This document shows positions 1-7,293 of a stretch of DNA of 42,448 nt, one piece after another. The stretch covers positions 1 to 42,448 of IMG/VR virus record IMGVR_UViG_3300028423_000212. One strand, 5' to 3'. A program made the position numbers and the translations under genes. Origin of the DNA: a virus. The notes beneath the pieces are model-generated. The model was not told where the DNA came from, did not search any database, and saw only the letters and a program-made list of their open reading frames with translations. The first letter of the stretch is position 1. Each line of letters begins with the position of its first letter.

Positions 1-2
1 AA

Positions 3-284
3 ATGACCGCAGACGCGCGCGCCAAGCTCAAGCACATCGACGCCCTCACCAAGTCCAAGGGCTGGCAACACATCCGCGAGGTCATGCAGCAGGAGCTCGT
101 CTCCGCCGCCATGGCCATTGCGAATGACCCCAACATGACCGAGAAGGAGGTCGACTTCCGGCGCGGCTCCATCTGGGCCGGACACCAGCTCCTCGATATG
201 CCGAACCGTCTGCGCATGCGCCTCGAGGCTGAGGCCGCTCTCGACGCCCCGACGAAGGACGACCAGACCCCTGGCCAGTCCTGA
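3..284 (+). CDS. Small phage protein upstream of scaffold, unknown function
   Basis: A 93-residue, mostly helical, charged protein without membrane segments or a recognisable domain. The window opens two bases before its ATG; the overlapping ATGA would also provide a stop for a gene running in from the left, so it is probably the last of a translationally coupled pair, with the portal gene as the likely neighbour by analogy to other podoviruses (inference). Followed by the scaffold gene in the same direction after a 55-base gap. Its position between an unseen portal and the scaffold suggests a head-assembly accessory role, but the sequence itself does not show one. Confidence 0.7.
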   Translation: MTADARAKLKHIDALTKSKGWQHIREVMQQELVSAAMAIANDPNMTEKEVDFRRGSIWAGHQLLDMPNRLRMRLEAEAALDAPTKDDQTPGQS

Positions 285-339
285 CACTCCCCCCACCAAC
301 TGAACCAGTCCCCGCCAAGGCCGGGAAAAGGAGACCAAG

Positions 340-1446
340 ATGGCCCGTCAACCGCAGTCCCAGGAACAAGCTGCCTCCGCAATCGACAGCATCGCGTCCC
401 GTGCCATGGGCATCGAGCCGCAGGCGCCCCAGCAGCAAGCGCAGACCGCGCCCCAGCCGCAAGCGCAAGCTGCCCCCACGGAGCAAGACGCCCAGCCCAA
501 GGACGAGGGCAAAGATACGTCCCAGGAGCAGGCCGCAGAGCAGGGCAGCCCCGAGACCGAAGGCGACAAGATGGCAGCAGACGCCGTCATCTACGAAGTC
601 GAGTTCGGCGACGGCAAGACGCGTCAGCTGACGCCCGCCCAGATCAAGTCCACCTTCGAACGCTACTCGGCCCTCAACTACAAGAACGCCCAGTACAAGC
701 CGGTGATGGACCTCGTTGAGCAGATCATGCGCGAGAACCCCGGCATGGACTCCAAGAAACTCGCCGAGGAGATGCAAAACATCTACAAGGCGCAGTCCGC
801 CAACCCCACCATGGGCAATACCGAGGGCGAAAAGTCTGGCGACTACGCCCAGGAGTCTGCCGAGCAATCCGGCGACCTCGAAGCCCAGCTCAACAAGTGG
901 GAAGAGGAAAACGCAGCCTCCCTCCCGCCTGGCTACAAGGAGATGATGCAGGGCCAAGGCCAAACGGTCGCGCAGATGCAGCAGCAGATGGCCCAGATGC
1001 AGCAGATGCTACAGGCCGTCCTGGCCCAATCTCAGGGTGTCGCCGACGCGGCCAAGCAGGGTGCGCAAGACACCCAACAGCAGCAAATCCAGACGGTCCA
1101 GCAGCAGATCGCCAACAACATCGACCGCGTCCAGCAGGCCCTTCAGCTCTCTGACGACAAGGCGCAGGACTTTATGGTCTTCGCTGCCGAACGCGGCTTT
1201 ACGCTCGAAGACTTCGTCGACCCCCAACTGACCATCAAGGTCATGCAGGACTTCAAGAACGCGATGGACAGTCCCGAGATGGAGCGCATGCGCGAGATCG
1301 CCAAGCGCCGCCAAGCCTACACTGGCTCCCTTGGCTCCAGCCCGTCCTCCACGCCTGCACCGGCTGCCGCGCAACAAGGCCAGAACGAGGGGACGACCCT
1401 CGACCGCATGGCAGCCAACATCATGGCACAGCGCGGCATGGGCTGA
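340..1446 (+). CDS. Capsid scaffolding protein
   Basis: A 368-residue acidic, Gln/Ala-rich protein directly upstream of the major capsid gene. Residues 1-75 are a low-complexity Gln/Pro/Ala tail. About residues 80-130 form a compact charged segment (VYEVEFGDGKTRQL type). About residues 200-260 are a Gln-rich coiled coil, and the C-terminus is short and positively charged around MERMREIAKRRQ. Long helices, low complexity, acidic bias and position just before the capsid gene are the hallmarks of podovirus scaffolds, which line the procapsid interior and leave on DNA packaging. Preceded by an AAGGAG ribosome binding site. An intrinsic terminator follows its stop codon, separating it from the capsid gene. 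Family assignment rests on composition and synteny, not on a conserved motif. Confidence 0.8.
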   Translation: MARQPQSQEQAASAIDSIASRAMGIEPQAPQQQAQTAPQPQAQAAPTEQDAQPKDEGKDTSQEQAAEQGSPETEGDKMAADAVIYEVEFGDGKTRQLTPAQIKSTFERYSALNYKNAQYKPVMDLVEQIMRENPGMDSKKLAEEMQNIYKAQSANPTMGNTEGEKSGDYAQESAEQSGDLEAQLNKWEEENAASLPPGYKEMMQGQGQTVAQMQQQMAQMQQMLQAVLAQSQGVADAAKQGAQDTQQQQIQTVQQQIANNIDRVQQALQLSDDKAQDFMVFAAERGFTLEDFVDPQLTIKVMQDFKNAMDSPEMERMREIAKRRQAYTGSLGSSPSSTPAPAAAQQGQNEGTTLDRMAANIMAQRGMG

Positions 1447-1517
1447 CTTCCTCCCTGGTCCACCCAGCCGTGCTCAAGACGCCGGAGCGAAGCGTCATTC
1501 CTGTTTGCTCTCCTCAA

Positions 1518-1547
1518 CCCCCTCACCTGCATGGTGAGGGGGTTTTT
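1518..1547 (+). terminator. Intrinsic terminator between scaffold and capsid genes
   Basis: Ten-base-pair perfect stem CCCCCTCACC / GGTGAGGGGG with a five-base loop (TGCAT), followed directly by five T residues on the + strand. It would end most transcripts coming through the scaffold gene. Confidence 0.88.
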
Positions 1548-1701
1548 CAGACGGGACGACAAAGCTGCACACTCCTATTAAACCTATCTCCTGAGGGGTA
1601 ATGCCAAGCCGCCAGACATGGCCGCAAACGCAAGCCCTCTCGTGCTCGGGACGGAAATCCCCCGGCAAAACCCGTAAACCCACTTTGCAATGGAGGCCAA
1701 T
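1548..1701 (+). promoter_or_regulatory. Capsid gene leader, presumed promoter region
   Basis: This 154-base stretch lies between a strong terminator and the capsid gene, so it should hold a promoter for that gene. No convincing -35/-10 pair and no T7-type promoter was found; a TATTAA at 1576-1581 lacks a matching -35. An ORF from 1601 runs through into the capsid gene in another frame and is treated as spurious. GGAGG at 1692-1696 is the capsid ribosome binding site. Confidence 0.35.
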
Positions 1702-2892
1702 ATGCCTGCTGCTGTTCAAGGTCTTCGGGGGTCCGGCGAGTTCAACAACGACTTCCGCCCGAGGAACTACCGCGAGCTGTTCACTCTTCTCGAGCCGAAC
1801 GGCAACGCCCCGCTCAACGCCCTCCTGGCCATGGGCTCCGCGGAGCCGACCGATGACCCGGAGTTCAAGAACTTCCGTGACGAACTGCCCGACCGCACCC
1901 TGACTGTCGACGGCGCCGTCGCATCGACGTCGACTGGCAGCATCACCATCGACGCGAGCGACGACAACAAGTTCGCCGTGAAGGGCGCCATCGTCATCAA
2001 CTCGCAGACGGGCGAGGTGATGCACGTCACCGCTGACACCACGGGCACGACGCTCTCGGTGACGCGGAACATCGGCGGCACGTCGCACCAGGTCGCCGAC
2101 GGCGCCGAGCTCTTCATCGCTGGCTTCGCCGCCGAAGAAGGGGGCACGTCGCCCACGGCCATCAGCTTCGACGCCACCGTGGCTTCGAACTACTGCCAGA
2201 TTTTCCGCACCGCGTTCGGCGTCACCAACACGCTGAACTCGACCTATCTGCGGACTGGCGACAAGATGGACGAGGCTATGACGAAGGCGCTCAAGCTCCA
2301 CATGAGCGACATCGAGCGCGCTATGTTCTTCGGCATCAAGCATGAGGCCAACGGCAACTCGGCGAACCCGACGCGCTTCACTGGCGGTATCATCAACAGC
2401 CTCACCAACGTCACCGACGTCTCGACCGACTACGAGTCTGTCGGTGGTGCGAGCGCTGGCCAGATGCCCGAAGAGGGCTTCGACGACCTGCTCATCAGCT
2501 CGGTCTTTAAGTTCGGCTCGAAGCAGAAGATCGCCTTCGTCGGCGAAACTGTCGCCAACCAGCTCCAGCAGATCGGCAAGGATCGCTGGCAGCCCACGGC
2601 GGTTGATGGTGCTTACGGCGTCAACCTGACGCGCTACACCACCTTCGCGGGCGACCTGATGGTCCATCTGCACCCGCAGTTCCGCCAAATCCCTGGCATG
2701 AAGGGGGCCATGGTCATCGTCGACTTCCCCTACCTGGTCTACCGCTACCTCGAGGGCCGTGACACGCAGCTTCTCGAAAACCGCCAGAGCAATGACGAAG
2801 ACCAGACCAAGCATGAGTACCTGACCGAGTGCGGTCTGGAGCTCCTGCAAGACAAGACTCACAGCTACATCAAGGGTTGGACCTCCCGCTGA
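1702..2892 (+). CDS. Major capsid protein
   Basis: A 396-residue protein that builds the icosahedral shell, presumably HK97-fold. The start at 1702 (MPAAVQGLRG) is preferred over the in-frame ATG at 1690, because GGAGG at 1692-1696 sits five bases ahead of 1702 and the upstream ATG overlaps that site. Features seen: an N-terminal arm with FRPRNYRELF; a Ser/Thr/Val-rich beta segment at about 65-160 that resembles an inserted domain; and a C-terminal region with the run GAMVIVDFPYLVYRYL. Length, abundance-type codon use, strong ribosome binding site and position after a scaffold gene all support the call. It is bracketed by terminators at 1518-1547 and 2924-2956, so it appears to be its own transcription unit. 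No catalytic motif exists to confirm the fold. Confidence 0.85.
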   Translation: MPAAVQGLRGSGEFNNDFRPRNYRELFTLLEPNGNAPLNALLAMGSAEPTDDPEFKNFRDELPDRTLTVDGAVASTSTGSITIDASDDNKFAVKGAIVINSQTGEVMHVTADTTGTTLSVTRNIGGTSHQVADGAELFIAGFAAEEGGTSPTAISFDATVASNYCQIFRTAFGVTNTLNSTYLRTGDKMDEAMTKALKLHMSDIERAMFFGIKHEANGNSANPTRFTGGIINSLTNVTDVSTDYESVGGASAGQMPEEGFDDLLISSVFKFGSKQKIAFVGETVANQLQQIGKDRWQPTAVDGAYGVNLTRYTTFAGDLMVHLHPQFRQIPGMKGAMVIVDFPYLVYRYLEGRDTQLLENRQSNDEDQTKHEYLTECGLELLQDKTHSYIKGWTSR

Positions 2893-2923
2893 GGGACGAC
2901 CCCAAGCAGCTGAGAAAACATAG

Positions 2924-2956
2924 TGAGGGGGCGCACAAGCGCCCCCTCATTCTTTT
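2924..2956 (+). terminator. Intrinsic terminator after the capsid gene
   Basis: Eleven-base-pair stem TGAGGGGGCGC / GCGCCCCCTCA with an ACAA loop, followed by TTCTTTT on the + strand. It lies 31 bases after the capsid stop codon, and the GGAG of the next gene follows at once. Confidence 0.87.
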
Positions 2957-2965
2957 GGAGGCTTC

Positions 2966-3271
2966 ATGAAAACCCCCGACTCTCAAGCGCCGCAGACGCC
3001 GCAAGCGCACGACGCCGACACCACTCCCAGCGAGGATCACGAGACCCCCAAGGCGCGCACCAAGCCGCGCAAGTCGCCCACCAAGTCCTCCAAGGAGCCG
3101 GTCGTCTTCGAGAGCCGCGAGAAAGAGGCATCCATGTTCAAGGTCATGGGGCTTCGCTCGACCCGCAACTTCTCGACGGGCCGACTCGAGTGGAAGGTGC
3201 CGCCCAAGATGGTCGAGCTCTTCGAGCGCCATCATTTCGTGATGAACGGGCGCATCGCACGCAAGCCCTGA
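2966..3271 (+). CDS. Small virion-cluster protein, unknown function
   Basis: A 101-residue protein with a disordered Pro/Lys/Thr-rich first half (about residues 1-45, including PKARTKPRKSPTKSSKEP) and a more ordered second half ending FERHHFVMNGRIARKP. The ribosome binding site TGGAGG is eight bases upstream. It is the first gene after the capsid terminator and is followed closely by the adaptor gene. The basic, disordered N-terminus and the position suggest a head-completion or decoration role, but no family is recognised. Confidence 0.65.
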   Translation: MKTPDSQAPQTPQAHDADTTPSEDHETPKARTKPRKSPTKSSKEPVVFESREKEASMFKVMGLRSTRNFSTGRLEWKVPPKMVELFERHHFVMNGRIARKP

Positions 3272-3282
3272 CCGGAGCTACC

Positions 3283-3759
3283 ATGGCCAGCTCGAACACC
3301 AACCCGCATATCCGGCCCAAGCGCTCGCCGTTGCAAACGCTCATCATGCAGGCGCTGCGCCGCTACGGCGAGTTCCACCCAGGCACTGTGGACGGCGACG
3401 TCTCGCTCATGTTCCTCGAGTTCGCCAACATGGTGCTCGACGACGTGCGCATGCACCCGTACGAGCCAGATGCTGACCTGCCCTACTACGAGTCGATCAC
3501 CGACGTCCGCGACATCGACGACCAGATCATCGTGGCCGGTCTCCTCTACCACTACGCGTTTCAGCAGGGCAGCGACAAACTTCAGCTCTACATGCCCAAC
3601 TACTACAAGACGATGAACCAGCAGCTCTGGCATGCTCTAAACGGCAACACGCGCATCCAGATGCGCGTGGTCGACGGCGGCACCAACCCGCGCAACTCCG
3701 CTGGCATTGAGACCAATCACACCAACGGACTACCCTACCCCAAGACAAAGGGTGACTAA
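3283..3759 (+). CDS. Head-to-tail adaptor (gp11/gp4-like)
   Basis: A 158-residue, mainly helical protein in the position of the connector protein that docks under the portal (T7 gp11 or P22 gp4 type). Seen: a long helical core with LQTLIMQALRRYGEFHP and FLEFANMVLDDVR, then a DDQIIVAGLLYHYAFQQGSDKLQ segment, shared in style with tail-tubular A proteins, and a flexible C-terminus. GGAG at 3274-3277 sets the start at 3283 rather than the longer frame from 2923. Its stop overlaps the next start as TAATG, so it is coupled to the nozzle gene. Assignment rests on size, helical layout and order (capsid, adaptor, nozzle, fibre). Confidence 0.7.
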   Translation: MASSNTNPHIRPKRSPLQTLIMQALRRYGEFHPGTVDGDVSLMFLEFANMVLDDVRMHPYEPDADLPYYESITDVRDIDDQIIVAGLLYHYAFQQGSDKLQLYMPNYYKTMNQQLWHALNGNTRIQMRVVDGGTNPRNSAGIETNHTNGLPYPKTKGD

Positions 3760-5267
3760 TGGCGGGCTTCAAGTCTCCTGCGGGTGTCCAGACCAAGACG
3801 TTCGCGTACGAGAACTTCCAGGGTCTCGACACATCCCGCGACATCACCAGCCTCGACACTGGCAAAGCCCAGCACGTCGTGCAGGTCAACAACGCCTTTT
3901 CAGACTGGCGCGGCCAGATGGTGCGCGAACCGGACTGCGATTACCGTGACGGCATATACCCAGTCACGCATGTCCGCTATTTCAGCCGCGATGAAGTCAT
4001 CTACGTCGAGCGCACGGACGCTGGCCTCAACTTCCGCTCCGAGCGTGACCACCTCCTCGAGAACGTCCACCCGACAAACGCGCTCGTCTCCACAACCGTC
4101 TTCAACCAGCTGGTCCACATTGCGGCGCGCGCCCGCCCTACCTATCGCTACGACGGCGTGAGCTTTGAGCGTAACCAGTCGCCCGCTCTTAACGAGCTTC
4201 AGCCCGCCTATCTGGCGTCTGTCCAACGCCGTCTGGCCGTAGCAGGCATCCCTGGCCGTGAGACGCAGGTCCACTTCTCGCGCGTCGACCAAGACGAAAT
4301 CTTTCCAGACGACGAAGACGACGGCTCGACCAACGTCCTGCGTGCTGGCTTTATCGACGTCGCCAACCTCCTCGGGACCGCCGACCAGATCACTGGACTT
4401 GGCACCTTCGAGCAAAACCGCCTGGCCGTCTTCACGGCAGACCGGGCCATCTTGTACCGCATCGACCCGGACATCGACCGATGGATCATCGACGAGAACG
4501 CGAACATCAACATCGGCTGCGCGAGCCACAACACGATCTCGAACGCGGGGACGGACCTCCTTTTCTGCTCGCGATCTGGTATCCACTCGATCCGGCGGTC
4601 GGAAGACAACGGCATCCTCGTTTATTCCTACAGCATGAGCGACAAGGTCGACCTGCTTTATCGGGAGCTATTCGACTCCGTTGCGGACCCCGAAGAGATC
4701 AGCGCGGTCTTTGACCAGGACACCGCGCAGTATCACGTCTACTTCCCCCAGCCTGGCGGTCAGCTCTGCCGCCGCCTCACCCTGGCCATGAACCCGGAGG
4801 GCCAGCAACCGCAGCCGAAGTTTAACACCGGCACCTTCCTCAATGCACGGTGCGGCGCCTTCCTGAACGGTCAGCTCGTCATCGGCACGTCTGGCGGCGT
4901 CTACGACGTCCTGAAGCAGGGTCAAACAACGCCTGACTCAGCAACGCCAGACGTCGAAATCGTGACGCCCCTTCTCTGGCACGGCAGCCTGACCGACTAC
5001 AAAGAGACCCAGGGCATCGTTCTGCAAGCCGCTGGTCGCGGACGCATCATTCTCGAGGCCCAAGACGATGTGGGCCGCGACCTTGGCTCCATGGTCATCG
5101 AGGTCGATGATACGCCGGACGACAACTACTTCGCCGACGTGCCACTTTCCCGCCAATACGACCGCATGTGGCAGCATCGCTACCGGGCCGCGCAATACCG
5201 CATCAGGACCGAGGGCGGGGGCGGTCTGCTCCGCATCATCGGCTTCGCCGTAAGGGTTAGGACATAG
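3759..5267 (+). CDS. Tail nozzle / stabilization protein (tail tubular B-like)
   Basis: A 502-residue, beta-rich protein. The opening segment (FENFQGLDTSRD-like, then KAQHVVQVNNAFSDWRGQMVREP) resembles podovirus proteins that start by listing a strand-rich propeller region. Repeated short strands through residues 90-400 (NRLAVFTADRAILYRI; DLLFCSRSGIHSIRR) fit a beta-propeller fold as in P22 gp10 and T7 gp12. It would form the tail tube tip below the adaptor. Translationally coupled to the adaptor (TAATG) and two bases upstream of the fibre gene. No cysteine clusters or catalytic motifs. The exact family (P22-like or T7-like) cannot be settled by eye. Confidence 0.7.
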   Translation: MAGFKSPAGVQTKTFAYENFQGLDTSRDITSLDTGKAQHVVQVNNAFSDWRGQMVREPDCDYRDGIYPVTHVRYFSRDEVIYVERTDAGLNFRSERDHLLENVHPTNALVSTTVFNQLVHIAARARPTYRYDGVSFERNQSPALNELQPAYLASVQRRLAVAGIPGRETQVHFSRVDQDEIFPDDEDDGSTNVLRAGFIDVANLLGTADQITGLGTFEQNRLAVFTADRAILYRIDPDIDRWIIDENANINIGCASHNTISNAGTDLLFCSRSGIHSIRRSEDNGILVYSYSMSDKVDLLYRELFDSVADPEEISAVFDQDTAQYHVYFPQPGGQLCRRLTLAMNPEGQQPQPKFNTGTFLNARCGAFLNGQLVIGTSGGVYDVLKQGQTTPDSATPDVEIVTPLLWHGSLTDYKETQGIVLQAAGRGRIILEAQDDVGRDLGSMVIEVDDTPDDNYFADVPLSRQYDRMWQHRYRAAQYRIRTEGGGGLLRIIGFAVRVRT

Positions 5268-5269
5268 AG

Positions 5270-6829
5270 ATGACGCGACTTCGCCAGCAATACCCCCAGA
5301 ACTACGGCGCCAGCGGCAACATCTCGACCGAGTTCGAGAACCTGATCCGCTACATCAACTCTGCCGAGCTGGGCAACAACACCATTGGCGAGCTCCTGCG
5401 CAAACTCTTTGACGAGGCTGGCAACTTCGACGGCCCCATCGAGTTTCGCAAGGACACCGAGGCGGGCATTCAGTACCGCATCGGCGACTTCACGAGCGAA
5501 GCAGAAGGCTGGGAAACGCTGGCGTCTCTCGAGGAGCTGCGCGGCGCTCCTGGTCAACAGGTCGGTGAGATCGGTGCTCCGATCATCTTCGGGCGCGTCG
5601 ACTATGCGGCAGAAGATGGGCAGACTGACTTCGACTACGCCCACAATGCCACTGACGACCTCCTGATCTTTGTCGATGGCATCCTGCACGTGCCGGGCGC
5701 GCTCAACGACTACACCAACAACCCGAACGGCGGCACCGACAGTAGCGGCGTCTTTACCTTCACGGCGCCCCGCAGCAGCGGCGAGACCGTCACGGCCTAC
5801 CGTATCCGCGCCACTCAGATCACTGGTTTCAAACGGCAAGACACGCTGACGGATAGCTCGCAGACCGTGTTCCCGTTCGTGCATGACGAGAACACCAAGC
5901 TCCAAGTCTATCTCAACGGCATTCTTCAGCGAGAAGGCGGCGGCTTCGACTATGTGACGTCTTCCGCCACCAACACCGTGACCTTCACCAGCGCGGTCCC
6001 GGCGGGCAATCTCGTCTCTATCATCACGGTCGAGAACACCTCGGCGACTGCCGTCACTGGGATGATGTTCGAGGAGATTTACGCGGACCCGCAGACGGGC
6101 CTCATCCGTCTGGACAAAGTGGGTCTCCCGGACGACGGCATTCCGCAAGCCAAGGTCGCGTCGCTGACTCCAGCTCTCGCAGCCAGGGCGCGGCTGACGG
6201 TCAGCAGCACCCCCCCCGTCAGCCCGGCGACCGGCGATATCTGGCAAGACACCTCTCAGCAGCCCAACCAGATGAAGTTCTACGACGGCACGCAATGGCT
6301 GCGCACCTCGCCCGAAAGCTCTCTCCCGACCTTCACGGCCTCCGATGCCAACAGTATCATCAAGGTCAACGGCACAGGCACGGCGCTCATCTACGGAGAC
6401 GTAGACCTCTCGTCGCGCATCCCGGTAACGCAAAAGGGCTCCGCCAACGGCGTCGCCTCTTTGGACTCGACCGGCAAGCTGCCGTTCAGCCAGCTGCCCC
6501 TCGTTCTGGCTTCAGACAGTTTCTACCTCACTGTCGCCAACCCGGCGAACCAGACCTACCCGATCAAGCGCATCTTCCGCCAGAAAATCCGCATCGACGG
6601 CATCGCGCTCCAGACCGCGTCTGGCTCATGCTCTGTCCAGGTGTCGGTCGACAGCACGCCTGTCGGTAACATCTACACGGCAAACTCGGTTGGCAACGAA
6701 ACCGTCATCGGCACGCCTATCGAGATCGACGCCTCAACAACCAGCCGCCTCATCGAGTTTGTCGTCACCGGCAACAGCGCCGCTGCCGACCTCGAAGTCA
6801 CCTACGCCGTCAGCATCATTTCGTCGTAA
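5270..6829 (+). CDS. Tail fibre protein with repeated beta modules
   Basis: A 519-residue protein expected to contact the host surface. Residues 1-95 include a helical attachment part (LIRYINSAELGNNTIGELLRKL) and a beta segment like the T7 gp17 N-terminus (FRKDTEAGIQYRIGDFTSEAEGW). Two related beta modules follow at about 115-185 and 195-265; each carries a (I/V)FVDG- or VYLNG-type strand and an F-T-F-T strand. Around residue 320 the motif PATGDIWQDTS...MKFYDGTQW is typical of phage fibres, and SANGVASLDSTGKLP near 400 is the classic fibre repeat seen at trimer junctions. The C-terminal 130 residues are a beta domain, the likely receptor-binding tip. Stop and next start overlap (TAATG). Confidence 0.85.
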   Translation: MTRLRQQYPQNYGASGNISTEFENLIRYINSAELGNNTIGELLRKLFDEAGNFDGPIEFRKDTEAGIQYRIGDFTSEAEGWETLASLEELRGAPGQQVGEIGAPIIFGRVDYAAEDGQTDFDYAHNATDDLLIFVDGILHVPGALNDYTNNPNGGTDSSGVFTFTAPRSSGETVTAYRIRATQITGFKRQDTLTDSSQTVFPFVHDENTKLQVYLNGILQREGGGFDYVTSSATNTVTFTSAVPAGNLVSIITVENTSATAVTGMMFEEIYADPQTGLIRLDKVGLPDDGIPQAKVASLTPALAARARLTVSSTPPVSPATGDIWQDTSQQPNQMKFYDGTQWLRTSPESSLPTFTASDANSIIKVNGTGTALIYGDVDLSSRIPVTQKGSANGVASLDSTGKLPFSQLPLVLASDSFYLTVANPANQTYPIKRIFRQKIRIDGIALQTASGSCSVQVSVDSTPVGNIYTANSVGNETVIGTPIEIDASTTSRLIEFVVTGNSAAADLEVTYAVSIISS

Positions 6830-7293
6830 TGCCGCTCAAGAACAAAGACATATCAAGCCTCTGTCTCAAGTGGGCAAACCACGACGAAAGCGCTGCGCGT
6901 TTTTTGGAGAACATCGCTGCGCTGGCGCGTCTTGGGGACGACCTGGCAGACGGGGACGCGAGCAACCCCCATGCGTACATGGCAGACCTTCTGTTTCGGG
7001 CGCTCATCGTTCACAGCTCCAACGATTTTTTCATGCGTCACCGCGAAGCGCTGACGCCTGTGATCGCTAATGCCATTAACATGTGGGCATTGAGCGAAGA
7101 GTGGAAAGACTCGAGCAACCGAAAGACCCGGATGTTTGCGTTTGTCCACCGAGAAAGCGTTGAGCAGATTGTCGGGGCGGTATCCATGTTGACAGGAGGC
7201 CCGGTAAACGCACGGCAGGCTCTGCGTGAGCTGCATCAGCTCAGCCACATACAAGGCTCGGATGAGTCCTTTGAAGACTGGGAGAGCGCATAA
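6829..7293 (+). CDS. Helical phage protein between fibre and internal virion genes
   Basis: A 154-residue, all-helical soluble protein with no recognised domain. It has a leucine/alanine core (FLENIAALARLGDDLADGD; YMADLLFRALIVHSSNDFF) and a final helix pair. It overlaps the genes on both sides by TAATG junctions, so it is translated as part of the tail/virion polycistron. The combination of acidic pairs (DD, DGD) and helices could suggest metal binding, but that is speculation. A tail-assembly chaperone or minor virion protein is equally possible. Confidence 0.65.
   Translation: MPLKNKDISSLCLKWANHDESAARFLENIAALARLGDDLADGDASNPHAYMADLLFRALIVHSSNDFFMRHREALTPVIANAINMWALSEEWKDSSNRKTRMFAFVHRESVEQIVGAVSMLTGGPVNARQALRELHQLSHIQGSDESFEDWESA

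Noticed and set aside
82-963. Long leftward frame opposite the scaffold gene
   Set aside because: Antisense shadow: codon-position bias of high GC makes long open antisense frames; Leu/Val/Gly-rich composition, no ribosome site, and the scaffold on the + strand explains the region.
1548-1701. T7-type promoter ahead of the capsid gene
   Set aside because: No match to the T7-like consensus and no phage RNA polymerase gene in the window.
1601-1903. Rightward 100-residue frame overlapping the capsid start, with GAGGGG ahead
   Set aside because: Overlaps the first 200 bases of the capsid gene in another frame and has Ser/Arg/Pro-rich shadow composition. A leader peptide cannot be fully excluded.
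1495-2862. 455-residue leftward frame opposite the capsid gene
   Set aside because: Antisense to a clear capsid gene, with low-complexity Arg/Val composition; no promoter or start signal.
5180-6433. 417-residue leftward frame opposite the tail fibre
   Set aside because: Antisense shadow; the fibre frame has recognisable repeats and fibre motifs.
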